Made by a program: the position numbers and the translations under genes
Notes under the pieces: generated by a model
Told to the model about the DNA's origin: nothing
Database searches by the model: none
The model's input: only the letters and a program-made list of their open reading frames with translations
Shown: piece by piece, positions 26,690-36,868 of the stretch
How positions within the stretch are numbered: position 1 is the first letter of the stretch
How the letters are laid out: each line of letters starts with the position of its first letter
Assembly (NCBI RefSeq): GCF_021379005.1
Contig: NZ_CP075171.1
Coordinates: forward strand, 1,116,001 to 1,180,000
Length of the DNA stretch: 64,000 nucleotides
Origin: Leptodesmis sichuanensis A121
GTDB taxonomy: Bacteria; Cyanobacteriota; Cyanobacteriia; Leptolyngbyales; Leptolyngbyaceae
Reading direction: 5' to 3'

Positions 26690-28180
26690 ATGACTTTTAT
26701 TTCCCTCACTTACTTCCTGTTCCTGATCAGCCTCCTGGTGGCCTACTGGTCTGTGGAACAACCCAAACTCAGGCTGATTTTGTTGCTGGCTGCAAGTTTG
26801 GTGTTCTACGCCTCCTTCCAGGTGCAATACATTCCCCTGTTGTTGGCCGCCACCTGGATCAATTTTCGGATTGGGCAGGGGCTGTCCACCCCACCCGATT
26901 GGCGCATTGATGACTGGCAATTCGCCCAGCAAGACTGGAATCAACGGCGGCTGAAATTGCTCTGGTTTGGGATTGGCCTGAATGTTCTGCTGTTATTTGG
27001 CTTCAAGTACATTCCTTTCACCCTGACCACGATCGCTCAAATCTTTGGCTGGCCTGCCGCTCAAACCGTGGCCCAATGGACAAGCCATAACTTAATTGCC
27101 CCGATTGGCATCAGCTTCTTTAGCTTTGAATGTATTGCCTATCTGGTCGATGTTTATCGGGGAGCACCTGCCGCTCAACAATTGCTCTCGTTTGCAACCT
27201 ACAAGCTATTTTTTGCCAAATTGCTATCTGGGCCAATTACCCGTTACCACACGATGGCAGCTCAGATGCAGCAGCAACGCCGTCCTCCCCTCGATCGCAT
27301 GACCGAGGGATTGTGGCTGATCGCTAGTGGCGCGATTAAGAAAGGACTGCTGGCCGATAACATTGGCATTCTGGTGGATCTCAGCTTGCAAAACCTGCAG
27401 CGGGCTGGCAGTGTGGATCTCTGGCTGGCGACGTTTGCTTACGGGCTGCAGCTTTACCTGGATTTCAGCGGCTATGTCGATATGGCCCGTGGCACTGCCG
27501 TGTTGCTGGGTTTCAACCTGCCTCAGAACTTTGATTTTCCCTACTTCACAACCAGCATTGCCGAGTTCTGGCGACGCTGGCACATCACCCTGGGAGATTG
27601 GCTCCGCAACTATCTCTACTTCCCGTTAGGTGGCTCACGGCAGGGATTAGTTCGTACCTGCTTAAACCTGATGATCGTCATGGCGATCGCCGGGATCTGG
27701 CATGGAGCCGCCTGGGGGTTTGTGGTCTGGGGAATTTTGCACGGACTGGCATTGGTGATTCATCGCCTCACCGATGCCCTTGCCAAGCGACACGAGGGAC
27801 TGAAGCGCTTCTGGCAACATCCGGCTGGGGTGCTGATCGCCTGGGTACTAACCCAATTGATGGTATTTGTCGCCTGGATTTTCTTCCGCCTGCCTAACCT
27901 GAAGGACTCCTGGCTGGTAATGCAACGCCTCTTTGGTCATCCCGCCGATGCTCAGTTTGCCCAGAAGGTGTATGTGGAGGCGATCGGTCTGCAACCCCTG
28001 CAAATTTTTCTGCTGCTCTGGTTATTGGTTGGGGTGATGGCGATCGCCTACGTCTTCGAGCGGGGTCTTAAGCTACAACTCAATTGGAATATCAAACTGA
28101 TGCTCGTTCCCGCTTGCCTGTTTGCCGTTTGGTTATTAGCTCCGCAGGGGGCACTACCCTACATTTACTTTGATTTTTAG
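26690..28180 (+). CDS. MBOAT-family O-acyltransferase (AlgI/DltB-like)
   Basis: 496 residues with about ten to twelve membrane helices. Hallmarks: S-F-F-S-F-E-C-I-A-Y-L-V-D-V-Y-R-G, F-W-R-R-W-H-I-T-L-G-D-W-L-R-N-Y-L-Y-F-P-L and the catalytic-histidine segment G-I-W-H-G-A-A-W-G-F-V-V-W-G. These enzymes move acetyl or other acyl groups across the inner membrane onto exopolysaccharide or cell-wall polymers, usually with a partner of the AlgJ/AlgX kind. No such partner is adjacent, so the acceptor is unknown. The next gene encodes a lipoprotein. Confidence 0.88.
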   Translation: MTFISLTYFLFLISLLVAYWSVEQPKLRLILLLAASLVFYASFQVQYIPLLLAATWINFRIGQGLSTPPDWRIDDWQFAQQDWNQRRLKLLWFGIGLNVLLLFGFKYIPFTLTTIAQIFGWPAAQTVAQWTSHNLIAPIGISFFSFECIAYLVDVYRGAPAAQQLLSFATYKLFFAKLLSGPITRYHTMAAQMQQQRRPPLDRMTEGLWLIASGAIKKGLLADNIGILVDLSLQNLQRAGSVDLWLATFAYGLQLYLDFSGYVDMARGTAVLLGFNLPQNFDFPYFTTSIAEFWRRWHITLGDWLRNYLYFPLGGSRQGLVRTCLNLMIVMAIAGIWHGAAWGFVVWGILHGLALVIHRLTDALAKRHEGLKRFWQHPAGVLIAWVLTQLMVFVAWIFFRLPNLKDSWLVMQRLFGHPADAQFAQKVYVEAIGLQPLQIFLLLWLLVGVMAIAYVFERGLKLQLNWNIKLMLVPACLFAVWLLAPQGALPYIYFDF

Positions 28181-28240
28181 CAACGTGAAGGGTTGCAGGC
28201 TGAATAGGGATTATTTTTACGACTTAAAGAGAAACTTCTG

Positions 28241-28738
28241 ATGAAAACGCTGCTTTCGCTGTCTCTGGTGGCTACCTTCCTCGTCGGTTGTACTGCTCAG
28301 ACCGTGACTTCACCCACTCCCAGTGAACCTGTAACGCCTCCAGCAGCAAGCCCATCTCCGACGGGCAATATTCAAGTCGAAGAATTCACGTTGGATGAAG
28401 TTGGTGCACGGGGATGTGGGATGTACTTGTGGAAGGCCGATCGCAAAAGCAAAGATCGCTTCGTTTTCTTCAAGGGACTCAACCCAGACTCCATGACCAT
28501 GCGAATTAATGGGCAAATTGTCAAATTTACCCGCACAGCCGGAACCGGGGATGAGTTCTATGGACAGCAGACCTCTCAAACTTTCCGCAGTGAAGATGGT
28601 TCTACTTCCGTAATTGTGGAGGTTGTTCGGGGAGCGAAGCAAGACGTTGAAGTTATGGCGATCGATCAGGGAACCATCCGAGTTTCGAAAAATGGGCAGG
28701 AGGTGACGACTCCAGTGGTGGGGAATGCCGGTTGCTAA
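28241..28738 (+). CDS. Lipoprotein of unknown function
   Basis: 165 residues. The N-terminus M-K-T-L-L-S-L-S-L-V-A-T-F-L-V-G-C is a lipobox with Cys17 as the lipidation site. A Pro/Ser/Thr-rich linker follows, then a beta-rich domain of about 120 residues with conserved-looking G-C-G-M-Y-L-W and a C-terminal G-N-A-G-C. The family is unknown to me. It is 60 bases downstream of the MBOAT gene on the same strand, so co-expression in cell-envelope modification is possible. Confidence 0.65.
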   Translation: MKTLLSLSLVATFLVGCTAQTVTSPTPSEPVTPPAASPSPTGNIQVEEFTLDEVGARGCGMYLWKADRKSKDRFVFFKGLNPDSMTMRINGQIVKFTRTAGTGDEFYGQQTSQTFRSEDGSTSVIVEVVRGAKQDVEVMAIDQGTIRVSKNGQEVTTPVVGNAGC

Positions 28739-28759
28739 TTCAACATCAGTTCGACTTCC

Positions 28760-29848
28760 CTAGAAGAGACTGCACTGCCCTTGTTGCCGCAACAGATGAT
28801 CGCACAGCACCAGCGCCATCATCGCTTCCACCATGGGGACGGCTCTGGGTAAGACACAGGGATCGTGGCGGCCCTTGGCAGCCAAAGTCACAGCATCCCC
28901 TTCCCGAGTGACGGTTTTTTGCTCCTTGCGAATCGTGGCGGTGGGTTTGAAGGCAATCCGGATCAGGATGTTTTCTCCATTGGAGATGCCGCCCTGCACA
29001 CCGCCCGATCGATTCGTCACCGTCCGAATGTTTCCCTGGTCGTCGGTGTAGAATTCGTCGTTGTGTTCACTACCACTCATCAGAGTTCCGGCAAACCCAG
29101 AGCCAATCTCAAACCCTTTGGTGGCCGGGAGAGACATCACCGCTTTCGCCAGATCCGCCTCTAACTTGTCGAATACAGGCATTCCCAACCCCCTGGGAAC
29201 TCGACGGGCCACACATTCCACCACACCTCCCAGGGAATCGCCCTGGTTGCGGTATTGCTCAATCAGGTCAATCATTCGTTCTGCCGTTTCCCAATCGGGA
29301 CAGCGCACAATGTTACTTTCCACCTGATCTAAGGTGACAGTCTCTGGATCAATCACGCCCTCCAGATCTTTGATCCGTTTCACGTAGGCGATAATTTCGA
29401 CTCCAGCCACCTGCCGCAGAATTTTTTTGGCGATCGCGCCTGCCGCAACCCGACCGATCGTTTCCCGCGCTGACGATCGTCCGCCTCCCTGATAGTTGCG
29501 AATTCCGTACTTGGCATCGTAGGTGGCATCAGCATGGGAGGGGCGATACTTAACGGCCATTTCGTCATAGTCCTGCGATCGCTGGTCTTTATTGCGTACC
29601 AGGATGGAAATAGGAGTTCCCAGGGTAAGGCCCTCAAACACACCAGAGAGAATTTCGCAGCGATCGTCCTCTTTCCGGGGTGTAGTAATCTTGCTTTGAC
29701 CAGGACGGCGGCGGTCTAGCTCAAACTGAATTTCTTCCTCGCTAATCTCCAGTCGTGGGGGACACCCATCAATCACCACGCCCACTCCGCCACCGTGGGA
29801 TTCCCCAAAGGTGGTAATGCGAAACAAATGCCCAAACGTATTACCCAT
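28760..29848 (-). CDS. aroC: Chorismate synthase
   Basis: 362 residues. It begins [19 protein letters not shown] (FMN and substrate site) and contains [28 protein letters not shown] and G-R-H-D-P-C. It converts EPSP to chorismate, the last step of the shikimate pathway. Full length. Convergent with the lipoprotein gene, 21 bases apart. Confidence 0.97.
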   Translation of the reverse strand: MGNTFGHLFRITTFGESHGGGVGVVIDGCPPRLEISEEEIQFELDRRRPGQSKITTPRKEDDRCEILSGVFEGLTLGTPISILVRNKDQRSQDYDEMAVKYRPSHADATYDAKYGIRNYQGGGRSSARETIGRVAAGAIAKKILRQVAGVEIIAYVKRIKDLEGVIDPETVTLDQVESNIVRCPDWETAERMIDLIEQYRNQGDSLGGVVECVARRVPRGLGMPVFDKLEADLAKAVMSLPATKGFEIGSGFAGTLMSGSEHNDEFYTDDQGNIRTVTNRSGGVQGGISNGENILIRIAFKPTATIRKEQKTVTREGDAVTLAAKGRHDPCVLPRAVPMVEAMMALVLCDHLLRQQGQCSLF

Positions 29849-29926
29849 AATCTCTATGCCAGGACTGACGAGCTTTCGATCGTACCCGAAAAATGTTACT
29901 TCCTGGGATGCAGAGAAAGCCGAGCT

Positions 29927-30307
29927 TTAATCTTCAATCTGCCGGGCTGGTACCTCTACTGCACTGACATCAATGGTTCCAGGAGGTACCATGCGATTAA
30001 AGTGGCCATGCTCTACCTTTAATGGCTCGCCACAACTGGGACATTGAAATTCTGTTTGGTTTAGTCCTACAAATTCCAAATTACAGACAGGACATTGGGA
30101 CTGTACCAAATTGCGTTTCAGCCACCAGCGAAATCCCAAAAAAGCCAGGATGGGAGCCAGGAGAATCAGGCCGAACAGAATCAGCAGGGATTTCACCAGC
30201 CAGCCTAAGCCGATCGCCCCCAGTACCCAGATTAAAAAGAGGGGAAACAGTAGCCGACTAAGGCTAGCCATTCCCATTTGCATCGTTTTAAGGCTGTCCT
30301 GATTCAC
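29927..30307 (-). CDS. Membrane protein with C-terminal zinc-ribbon
   Basis: 126 residues from a GTG; ATG starts occur at residues 9 and 11. Two hydrophobic segments (about 19-60) are followed by a short basic stretch and a zinc-ribbon: C-P-V-C-N-L-E-F then C-P-S-C-G-E-P-L (two CxxC pairs 19 residues apart). The last 25 residues are polar. It is probably anchored in a membrane with the ribbon in the cytosol. Function unknown; adjacent to aroC on the same strand. Confidence 0.65.
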   Translation of the reverse strand: MNQDSLKTMQMGMASLSRLLFPLFLIWVLGAIGLGWLVKSLLILFGLILLAPILAFLGFRWWLKRNLVQSQCPVCNLEFVGLNQTEFQCPSCGEPLKVEHGHFNRMVPPGTIDVSAVEVPARQIED

Positions 30308-30517
30308 AGCAGTCTCCCGTAAATCTTTTTTTGATTATTTCTATCCTAATCAGCGAGGTAGAACTTCACCAATCAGGGAACTTCTCCAACCTGGAGGGAT
30401 ATCCTCACCTGAATTAAATAGCACCGTTTTATAAAAACAACACCCACTAAATCATCCAACAATCCAGGGATCTGCGGAGGATTTAGCAGGTGTAAAAGTT
30501 CAACCAACAACTTGAAT

Positions 30518-31000
30518 TTAGAACAAGCCGAGGGTCAAAGCTTTGCTGATCGGGAAAGCAGCACCAATACCCAGGTACAGAGTCACGAGGGTACCGAACA
30601 GGAAGATAGTGGTGGCGACTGGACGGCGGAAGGGATTTTGAAACTTGTTCACACTTTCGACAAAGGGAACAATGATCAATCCCAGGGGCACAGAAGCCAT
30701 CAGCACAACACCTAACAGCTTGTTGGGCACCAGGCGCAGGATGTTAAATACCGGGTAGAGATACCATTCCGGCAAAATTTCCAGGGGAGTTGCAAACGGA
30801 TTGGCAGGTTCACCTACCATTGCCGGATCAAGAACGGCCAGCCCTACACAGAGGGCGATCGTCCCCAGAATTACGATCGGAAAAGTATAAAGCAGGTCAT
30901 TCGGCCATGCAGGCTCACCATAATAGTTATGCCCCATGCCCTTTGCCAGCTTCGCACGTAATGTGGGATCAGCCAGGTCTGGTTTCTTCAGGATTGCCAT
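30518..31000 (-). CDS. petD: Cytochrome b6-f complex subunit IV
   Basis: 160 residues, the family's usual length. It begins [22 protein letters not shown] and has the quinol-site motif [13 protein letters not shown]. Three membrane helices. It forms the C-terminal half of the split cytochrome b of the thylakoid b6f complex, working with PetB in plastoquinol oxidation. It follows petB after 115 bases, the standard cyanobacterial petBD arrangement. Confidence 0.98.
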   Translation of the reverse strand: MAILKKPDLADPTLRAKLAKGMGHNYYGEPAWPNDLLYTFPIVILGTIALCVGLAVLDPAMVGEPANPFATPLEILPEWYLYPVFNILRLVPNKLLGVVLMASVPLGLIIVPFVESVNKFQNPFRRPVATTIFLFGTLVTLYLGIGAAFPISKALTLGLF

Positions 31001-31115
31001 AGTTAAAACGCACTCCTAAGGCGATAAGGTCGGCAGGTTTGGATAATCAGGCTATCAGGAATCCGTCTAATGTCACTATGACAGAGGTTGCAGGCAACGT
31101 CTAGTCAGGCGGACA

Positions 31116-31784
31116 TTAGAGCGGACCAGAAATACCCTGCTTACGGATCATCAGGAAGTGCAATAGCATAAACACTGCGATCAGCCAGGGTAGAACAAAG
31201 GTATGAGCACTGTAATAACGGGTCAACGTGGCTTGTCCAACACTGGAACCACCCCGCAACAGGTCAGCGATTAGGACTCCCACGACCGGAATTGCTTCAG
31301 GCACACCCGAAACAATCTTAACGGCCCAATATCCCACCTGATCCCAGGGGAGGGAGTAGCCTGTAACCCCAAAGGACACGGTAATGACGGCCAGAACCAC
31401 ACCCGTTACCCAGGTCAACTCCCGGGGCTTTTTGAAACCGCCAGTCAGGTAAACCCGGAAGACGTGCAGAATCATCATCAGCACCATCATGCTGGCAGAC
31501 CAGCGGTGGATGGAGCGGATCAACCACCCAAAGTTAACTTCCGTCATAATGTATTGCACAGACTGGAAGGCTTCAGTAACGGTGGGTCTGTAATAAAACG
31601 TCATTGCAAATCCAGTGGCAAACTGGATCAGGAAACAAACAAGCGTGATTCCACCCAGGCAGTAAAAGATATTGACATGGGGAGGAACGTATTTACTGCT
31701 GATATCGTCAGCGATCGCCTGAATCTCTAGTCTTTCCTGAAACCATTGGAAAGCTTTTGATTCGGTTACCTGCTTAGTGAACAT
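31116..31784 (-). CDS. petB: Cytochrome b6
   Basis: 222 residues, seven longer at the N-terminus than the common 215-residue form, as in several cyanobacteria. [14 protein letters not shown] carries Cys42, the covalent haem c(n) ligand. The b-haem histidines lie in [26 protein letters not shown] and M-L-L-H-F-L-M-I. It passes electrons from plastoquinol across the thylakoid membrane in linear and cyclic flow. Divergent from ctpA. Confidence 0.98.
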   Translation of the reverse strand: MFTKQVTESKAFQWFQERLEIQAIADDISSKYVPPHVNIFYCLGGITLVCFLIQFATGFAMTFYYRPTVTEAFQSVQYIMTEVNFGWLIRSIHRWSASMMVLMMILHVFRVYLTGGFKKPRELTWVTGVVLAVITVSFGVTGYSLPWDQVGYWAVKIVSGVPEAIPVVGVLIADLLRGGSSVGQATLTRYYSAHTFVLPWLIAVFMLLHFLMIRKQGISGPL

Positions 31785-32103
31785 GAAGGAGAATTCCTAA
31801 ATATGTATTGCTGTTCATGAAAAATGTAACACAGACGCAGGGCCGTTTTCATAGGGAATTTATTGTTTGCCAGGTAGAGATGTTTCGCCGATGAAGGGGC
31901 AGGTGGCAGAGGTATTTTGTGAAACGCCTGTACGGTCAGATGGAGGGAAATCCTAACACCTGAGCAGTTGCATACTCTCTAGAAAATCTTTAAGCTAGGA
32001 CAAAGCTTTGTTTATGGATAGCTGATCCCTACAGTGGTAAACCCGTTGTTGCGTAAAGAAATTTTGTAAAGAGATATTTCTGAGTTTTAAGGTTGAAGTT
32101 TTT
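31785..32103. promoter_or_regulatory. Divergent promoter region petB / ctpA
   Basis: 319 bases with no coding frame. It must hold the promoters of petBD (leftward) and ctpA (rightward). A 12-base palindrome ACAAAGCTTTGT is at 32000-32011, about 95 bases before ctpA. I could not assign -35/-10 boxes with confidence. Confidence 0.55.
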
Positions 32104-33360
32104 ATGGGAAAGCGGTTTTTCTGGGCCAGGCGACTGTTCTTGCTACTGTTGTTGGTTGTCACTGTTTGTTGCTCGGCAACTCCAGCGATCGCACTCACCG
32201 ATGAGCAGCGTCTGGTGGCAGAAGCCTGGAGATTAGTTGATCGCGCCTATGTCGATGACAGCTTCAATCATCAGAACTGGTGGCTGGTGCGGCAAAAAGC
32301 GCTGAAGCAACCGTTGACCGATCGCGAACAGACCTACACCGCGATTCAGCAAATGCTGGCCAGCCTGGAGGATCCATTTACCCGGTTGCTGAAGCCAGAG
32401 CAATATCGCAGTTTGCAAACCAATACCTCTGGCGAATTGACTGGAGTTGGCTTACAAATTGCGCTGGATCCGGATACTGGCACTCTGAAAGTGATTGCCC
32501 CGATCGCCAATTCTCCAGCCGATAAAGCCGGAATTCGTCCTGCAGATGCCATCTTAAAGATTGACGGCGTGCCAACCGCAGGGTTGAGTCTGGATGAAGC
32601 GGCAGAACGGATGCGTGGTCCCATTGGCAGTCGAGTTCGTTTAACCGTGCGGCACGACGGCGGTGAGCCTGCCGAACTGGATGTCGTACGCGATCGGATT
32701 GCTCTCAATCCCGTTTATGCTGACCTGCGCATGGCATCCGGTAAAACGGCCAGCGGTTCTCCTACCAAAATTGGATACATTCGCCTGAATCAATTTAATG
32801 CCAACGCTACCAGTGAAGTCGCCAATGCGATTAAGCAGTTAGAAAAGCAGGGAGCCGAAAGTTATATCCTGGATCTCCGCAGTAATCCGGGCGGCTTGCT
32901 CCAGGCTGGGATTGAAGTGGCCCGTCTGTGGCTGGATCAGGGGACGATCGTCTATACCGTCAATCGTCAGGGCATTGAGGGGAATTTTGAAGCGACAGGC
33001 CAGGCCCTCACCAAGGATCCGCTAGTGGTGCTGGTGAACCAGGGAACGGCCAGTGCCAGCGAAATTCTCGCAGGTGCTCTGAAGGATAATCACCGTGCCA
33101 CAATCGTAGGAGAGCGAACCTTTGGCAAGGGCTTGATTCAGTCCCTGTTTGATTTATCCGATGGCTCCGGGTTGGCTGTTACGGTGGCGAAGTACGAAAC
33201 CCCTGCCCATATCGATATCAATAAACAGGGAATTAAGCCGGATGTGACGGTATCACTCGATCCCATTGCCATGACTCAACTGGGAACAACTGCCGATCGT
33301 CAGTATGAGGCCGCAGTGGAGCTATTAACCACACAATCCATGGTTGCTGGTGCTGCCTAA
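32104..33360 (+). CDS. ctpA: Carboxyl-terminal processing protease
   Basis: 418 residues with a signal peptide (basic M-G-K-R, hydrophobic core, cleavage near T-P-A-I-A). A PDZ domain (about 100-190) contains G-V-G-L-Q-I-A-L and A-G-I-R-P-A-D-A-I-L-K-I-D. The tail-specific protease core carries the catalytic Ser in N-Q-G-T-A-S-A-S-E-I-L-A-G-A-L and Lys in F-G-K-G-L-I-Q-S. CtpA trims the C-terminus of the photosystem II D1 precursor in the lumen. The position divergent from petBD agrees with other cyanobacteria. A paralogue such as CtpB or CtpC cannot be fully excluded. Confidence 0.9.
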   Translation: MGKRFFWARRLFLLLLLVVTVCCSATPAIALTDEQRLVAEAWRLVDRAYVDDSFNHQNWWLVRQKALKQPLTDREQTYTAIQQMLASLEDPFTRLLKPEQYRSLQTNTSGELTGVGLQIALDPDTGTLKVIAPIANSPADKAGIRPADAILKIDGVPTAGLSLDEAAERMRGPIGSRVRLTVRHDGGEPAELDVVRDRIALNPVYADLRMASGKTASGSPTKIGYIRLNQFNANATSEVANAIKQLEKQGAESYILDLRSNPGGLLQAGIEVARLWLDQGTIVYTVNRQGIEGNFEATGQALTKDPLVVLVNQGTASASEILAGALKDNHRATIVGERTFGKGLIQSLFDLSDGSGLAVTVAKYETPAHIDINKQGIKPDVTVSLDPIAMTQLGTTADRQYEAAVELLTTQSMVAGAA

Positions 33361-34612
33361 TTCTGAACGAATCTATCATGACCCTCTGCACGGCGCGATC
33401 GCGCTGAATCCCAGCGACCCAACGGAAGCTCTGCTGATTCGGTTAATCGATACGCCTGCCTGCCAACGTCTGCGCCGTATCCGGCAGTTAGGCCCAGCCA
33501 GTGTTACCTTTCATGGGGCGGAATCTTCCCGGTTTACTCATTCTCTTGGGGTCATGGCGATCGCGCGACGGGCCTTCGATCGCATCTGCAAAGCCTATCC
33601 CCAACTGCATCCCTATCGCCCGGTTGTTCTTTGTGCGGCGCTGTTACACGATTTGGGACATGGCCCCTTCAGTCATACGGCTGAAGAGATTTTCAGTTGT
33701 CACCACGAACTTTGGACAGAGCGGGTGTTGCAGGAGTCGGAAGCCGTGCGTCAGCTACTGGATGCCTTCGACCCACATCTGTTAGAACAAATTCTTCAGG
33801 TTTATCAAAAAAAACATCCGGTGCCGTTGGTCTGGCAACTTGTTTCTAGCCAGTTGGACTGCGATCGTCTGGATTACCTGATGCGAGACAGCTACTTTAC
33901 GGGAGCCAGTTACGGCAAAATTGATCTCGATCGCATCCTGATGGCACTTGGCTACGATCCGGTGTCGCAACAATTGGTGGTGGCCCGCAAGGGAATGGCG
34001 GCTGTGGAACATTACCTGATCGTGCGGTATTTCATGTATGCCCAGGTCTATAATCATCCCAAAAACATCGCCGCCACCTGGATCCTGGAACAGGCATTCA
34101 ATCGAGCACGATCGCTATTGCAGCAGAGTGAGTTATGGGCAGACGACACCGTTACCGCCTGGTTAAGTCAGGATTGCGATCGCCTGTCTCTGCAAGATTA
34201 TCTGACAGCGGATGATTACGTCTTTGCCTATCATCTACAACGCTGGCAACAGCATCCCGATCCCGTGTTAGCCGAGATGAGCCGCCGCTTTGTCGATCGC
34301 GACTTGTTCAAATGTCTGGATGTCACTCATTTAAACGAAGCGCAACGCGCTACCTTACTCAGCAAAACCCATCACTGGCTCACCCAAGCTGGCTTCAACG
34401 CTGGCTATTACAGCGGTATTCGCATCTCTTTTAGTCGGGGCTATACCCTGTATCAAAAAGGTATCAAAATTCAGACCCCTTCCCGTTTGGAGGAAATCAG
34501 CGATCTCTCTCCCCTGGTACAAACTCTCACCCAACCTTATGAACGCGCCTGGTTAATTTATCCTCGTGAGATTGAACAAGCCTTGCAGGTCATTCAGACA
34601 AATCTTTGTTGA
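33344..34612 (+). CDS. HD-domain phosphohydrolase (dGTPase/SAMHD1-like)
   Basis: 422 residues from TTG 33344, or GTG 33350, overlapping the end of ctpA by about 17 bases and so probably co-translated. Metal ligands of the HD fold: R-F-T-H-S-L-G (His66), L-L-H-D-L-G-H-G-P-F-S-H (His102, Asp103) and the later Q-L-D-C-D-R-L-D-Y-L-M-R-D-S. This pattern matches the YdhJ/SAMHD1-like group acting on (deoxy)nucleotides. Exact substrate unknown. The link to ctpA is transcriptional and not obviously functional. Confidence 0.85.
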   Translation: MLVLPNSERIYHDPLHGAIALNPSDPTEALLIRLIDTPACQRLRRIRQLGPASVTFHGAESSRFTHSLGVMAIARRAFDRICKAYPQLHPYRPVVLCAALLHDLGHGPFSHTAEEIFSCHHELWTERVLQESEAVRQLLDAFDPHLLEQILQVYQKKHPVPLVWQLVSSQLDCDRLDYLMRDSYFTGASYGKIDLDRILMALGYDPVSQQLVVARKGMAAVEHYLIVRYFMYAQVYNHPKNIAATWILEQAFNRARSLLQQSELWADDTVTAWLSQDCDRLSLQDYLTADDYVFAYHLQRWQQHPDPVLAEMSRRFVDRDLFKCLDVTHLNEAQRATLLSKTHHWLTQAGFNAGYYSGIRISFSRGYTLYQKGIKIQTPSRLEEISDLSPLVQTLTQPYERAWLIYPREIEQALQVIQTNLC

Positions 34613-34728
34613 TCGTCTGATCGACATCAGAACTGAACCTATTGGCCTCAGAACTCAACCAACTCGTGCCAAAGCAGCTTGACTTCCGTACCCCCTCTTA
34701 CGGTGACGTGTACTTAGGGGCTGGTTCC

Positions 34729-35643
34729 TCACAAAGAGAAAATCTGTTTCCAATCTCGCTTCATGTCTACCACTATCCATCCTTCCTGTTCAGCATCGAT
34801 CAAAGCCTGTTCCAGGCTGCTTATGCCTCCCTGGTCGTAGGCAAATTCGCGATCGCCATCGGTATGCCGCACAATCATTCCCAGACTTGCTCCTGAACCT
34901 GCCGTCGTCCATTGCAACATCTGCAAATCGCCATCGGAATTGCCAAAGGCGGCGATCGGTCGTCTCCCAATGTAGTGCTGAATCGCGGCGGGTTTACCTG
35001 CTTTATCGTTGAAGAAATAGAGTTCTGGCAGTCGCAGAATTACGGGTTTGCCATCCCGTAGCTCATATTGAGTTTTATTGCTGCTGCCAATCACCTGCTC
35101 TGGGGGAATCCCGTAGATTTGCTCTGTACAGGCTCGCATGAACTCCACCCCACCTCCGGAGACGATGAATGTTTTGAAGTCATTTGCCTGCAGGTAGGCC
35201 AACAGTTCCAGCATGGGCTGGTAGACCAGTTCTGTGTAAGGCCGACGCAGGGTGGGATGGTTTGCCGTGGCCAGCCAATCTTTAGCGATCGCGGCAAACT
35301 CATCCGTCGTCATCCCAGCATGAGTCGCCATTACCATTTCCACCAGGGCGGGTTCGCCTGCCGACAGCGCTGCCTTTAAATCCCCTTTCAGCACCGAGGC
35401 AAACGGCTCCTGGGTCTGCCATTCGGGGTGCTGCGGTGCCATTTGCTTGATCCGATCAAAGACGAAGAACGCCTGCACATACAACGGTTGTTCTACCCAG
35501 AGAGTACCGTCATTGTCGAAGACCGCAATGCGATCTCTGGGGGGCACAAAGGATGGGCTGTCGGGTGTGGTTACCTGCGCAACAAAATCCAGAATTGCCT
35601 GCTTGGCAACCCCATCATTCCAGGAGGCAAGGGGATCGGTCAT
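34729..35643 (-). CDS. HAD-superfamily hydrolase
   Basis: 304 residues. HAD motif I is A-V-F-D-N-D-G-T-L-W (nucleophile Asp43, acid/base Asp45). Motif II lies in F-I-V-S-G-G-G, and motif IV in A-A-F-G-N-S-D-G-D-L-Q-M-L. The layout resembles phosphoserine-phosphatase-type HAD enzymes with a helical cap. No signal peptide. It lies next to the disrupted sulfatase gene on the same strand, 90 bases downstream of its stop, and may have been its operon partner. Confidence 0.82.
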   Translation of the reverse strand: MTDPLASWNDGVAKQAILDFVAQVTTPDSPSFVPPRDRIAVFDNDGTLWVEQPLYVQAFFVFDRIKQMAPQHPEWQTQEPFASVLKGDLKAALSAGEPALVEMVMATHAGMTTDEFAAIAKDWLATANHPTLRRPYTELVYQPMLELLAYLQANDFKTFIVSGGGVEFMRACTEQIYGIPPEQVIGSSNKTQYELRDGKPVILRLPELYFFNDKAGKPAAIQHYIGRRPIAAFGNSDGDLQMLQWTTAGSGASLGMIVRHTDGDREFAYDQGGISSLEQALIDAEQEGWIVVDMKRDWKQIFSL

Positions 35644-35674
35644 AAGAGATTAACCTGAGAATTGGAACCGACTG

Positions 35675-35722
35675 AGAAACCGGGTTTGTAGAAACTGGAT
35701 TTGTTTAACAAACCCGGTTTCT
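35675..35722. terminator. Long-stem inverted repeat after the sulfatase gene
   Basis: AGAAACCGGGTTT (35675-35687) and AAACCCGGTTTCT (35710-35722) form a perfect 13-bp stem with a 22-base loop. It sits between the sulfatase stop and the HAD gene start. This sequence type is a familiar dispersed hairpin in cyanobacteria. It could terminate or stabilise the sulfatase transcript. Confidence 0.55.
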
Positions 35723-35733
35723 GGATCGCCTGG

Positions 35734-36840
35734 TTAGTGACCACGACTACCAGCAGCATCCTCTAACTGTCGCATCACCGCATCCAGATTAAAGGAGGCG
35801 GGTTTCTGGCGGGGCGGAAACTTTACAAAACTCTCAATTTCTTGAGCGACCAGCCCCTGCATGGCATATATCAAGTAGGTATGGGAAAGCATCCAGTCAT
35901 AGTAGGTATTGGAATTCTCATCGGCTCGTTCAAAAGGATCGCGGCGCAGATGAAATATTTTGGGGACTCGCAATGGCACAAATGGCTCGAGCCAGCATTG
36001 TAGTTGCTTGGCTCGCTGTTCCATCAGAACCATCTTCCAGTCGCCAAACCGGAGAGCGATCAGTTCCCCGTCATCGCTGAAGTAGAAGAGGGAATTCCGT
36101 GGGCTTTCCTGCACTTCTCCGCTGAGGTAGGGCAGCATATTGTAGCCATCGATATGGACTTTGTAGGTGCGATCGCCGATGGTGTAACCACTCAGCAGCT
36201 TTTCCTTGATCTCCGGTTCACCCGCCACCGCTAACAGGGTAGGCAACCAGTCCTGGTGAGAAACGATGCCATTGAGCACTGATCCTGCCGGAATTTTACC
36301 GGGCCAGCGAACAAAAGCCGGAACCCGCCAGCCGCCTTCCCAGTTGGTGTTCTTTTCACTGCGGAAGGGGGTGATTCCCGCATCGGGCCAGGTGTTGTAG
36401 TGAACCCCATTATCGGTGGAATACATGACAATCGTGTCTTCGGCAATGCCCAATTCATCCAGCTTGTCGAGCATTCGGCCAATCAGTTCATCATGCGCCA
36501 CCATGACATCGTTGTAATCCCCCTGGCCGCTCTTGCCTTTGTGTTTGTCAGGACAGTGGGTACGGAAGTGCATGGCGGTGGTGTTGTACCACATAAAGAA
36601 CGGCTTACCGTCCTGATGGCACTGGTCGATGAAGCGGAGGGCGTGTTCAGTCACCTCTTCATCGATGGTTTCCATTCGTTTCTTGGTCAGCGGACCGGTG
36701 TCTTCTACCTTCTGTCCACCCTTGCCATCGGCCCAACTGTGAATTACTCCGCGAGGCCCGAATCGTTGTTTGAAAGCGGGGTCTTTAGGATAATCCGGGT
36801 CTTCCGGTTCTTCCTCTGCGTTGAGATGGTAGAGATTGCC
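35734..36840 (-). pseudogene. Type I sulfatase, C-terminal part (split by IS)
   Basis: The frame from the IS junction reads G-N-L-Y-H-L-N-A-E-E-E-P-E-D-P, then F-F-M-W-Y-N-T-T-A-M-H-F, Y-S-T-D-N-G-V-H-Y and W-E-G-G-W-R-V-P. These are sulfatase landmarks for substrate and metal binding. The N-terminal part is at 39750-40143. Joining the two at the 7-bp duplication GATTGCC restores a 1494-base frame (497 residues) without a frameshift. The intact enzyme was a cytosolic arylsulfatase-like hydrolase. A start codon at 36675 exists but would not give a working enzyme. Confidence 0.88.
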
Positions 36841-36868
36841 AGGGTGCCAAGCGGAAAAAATGGGTAGG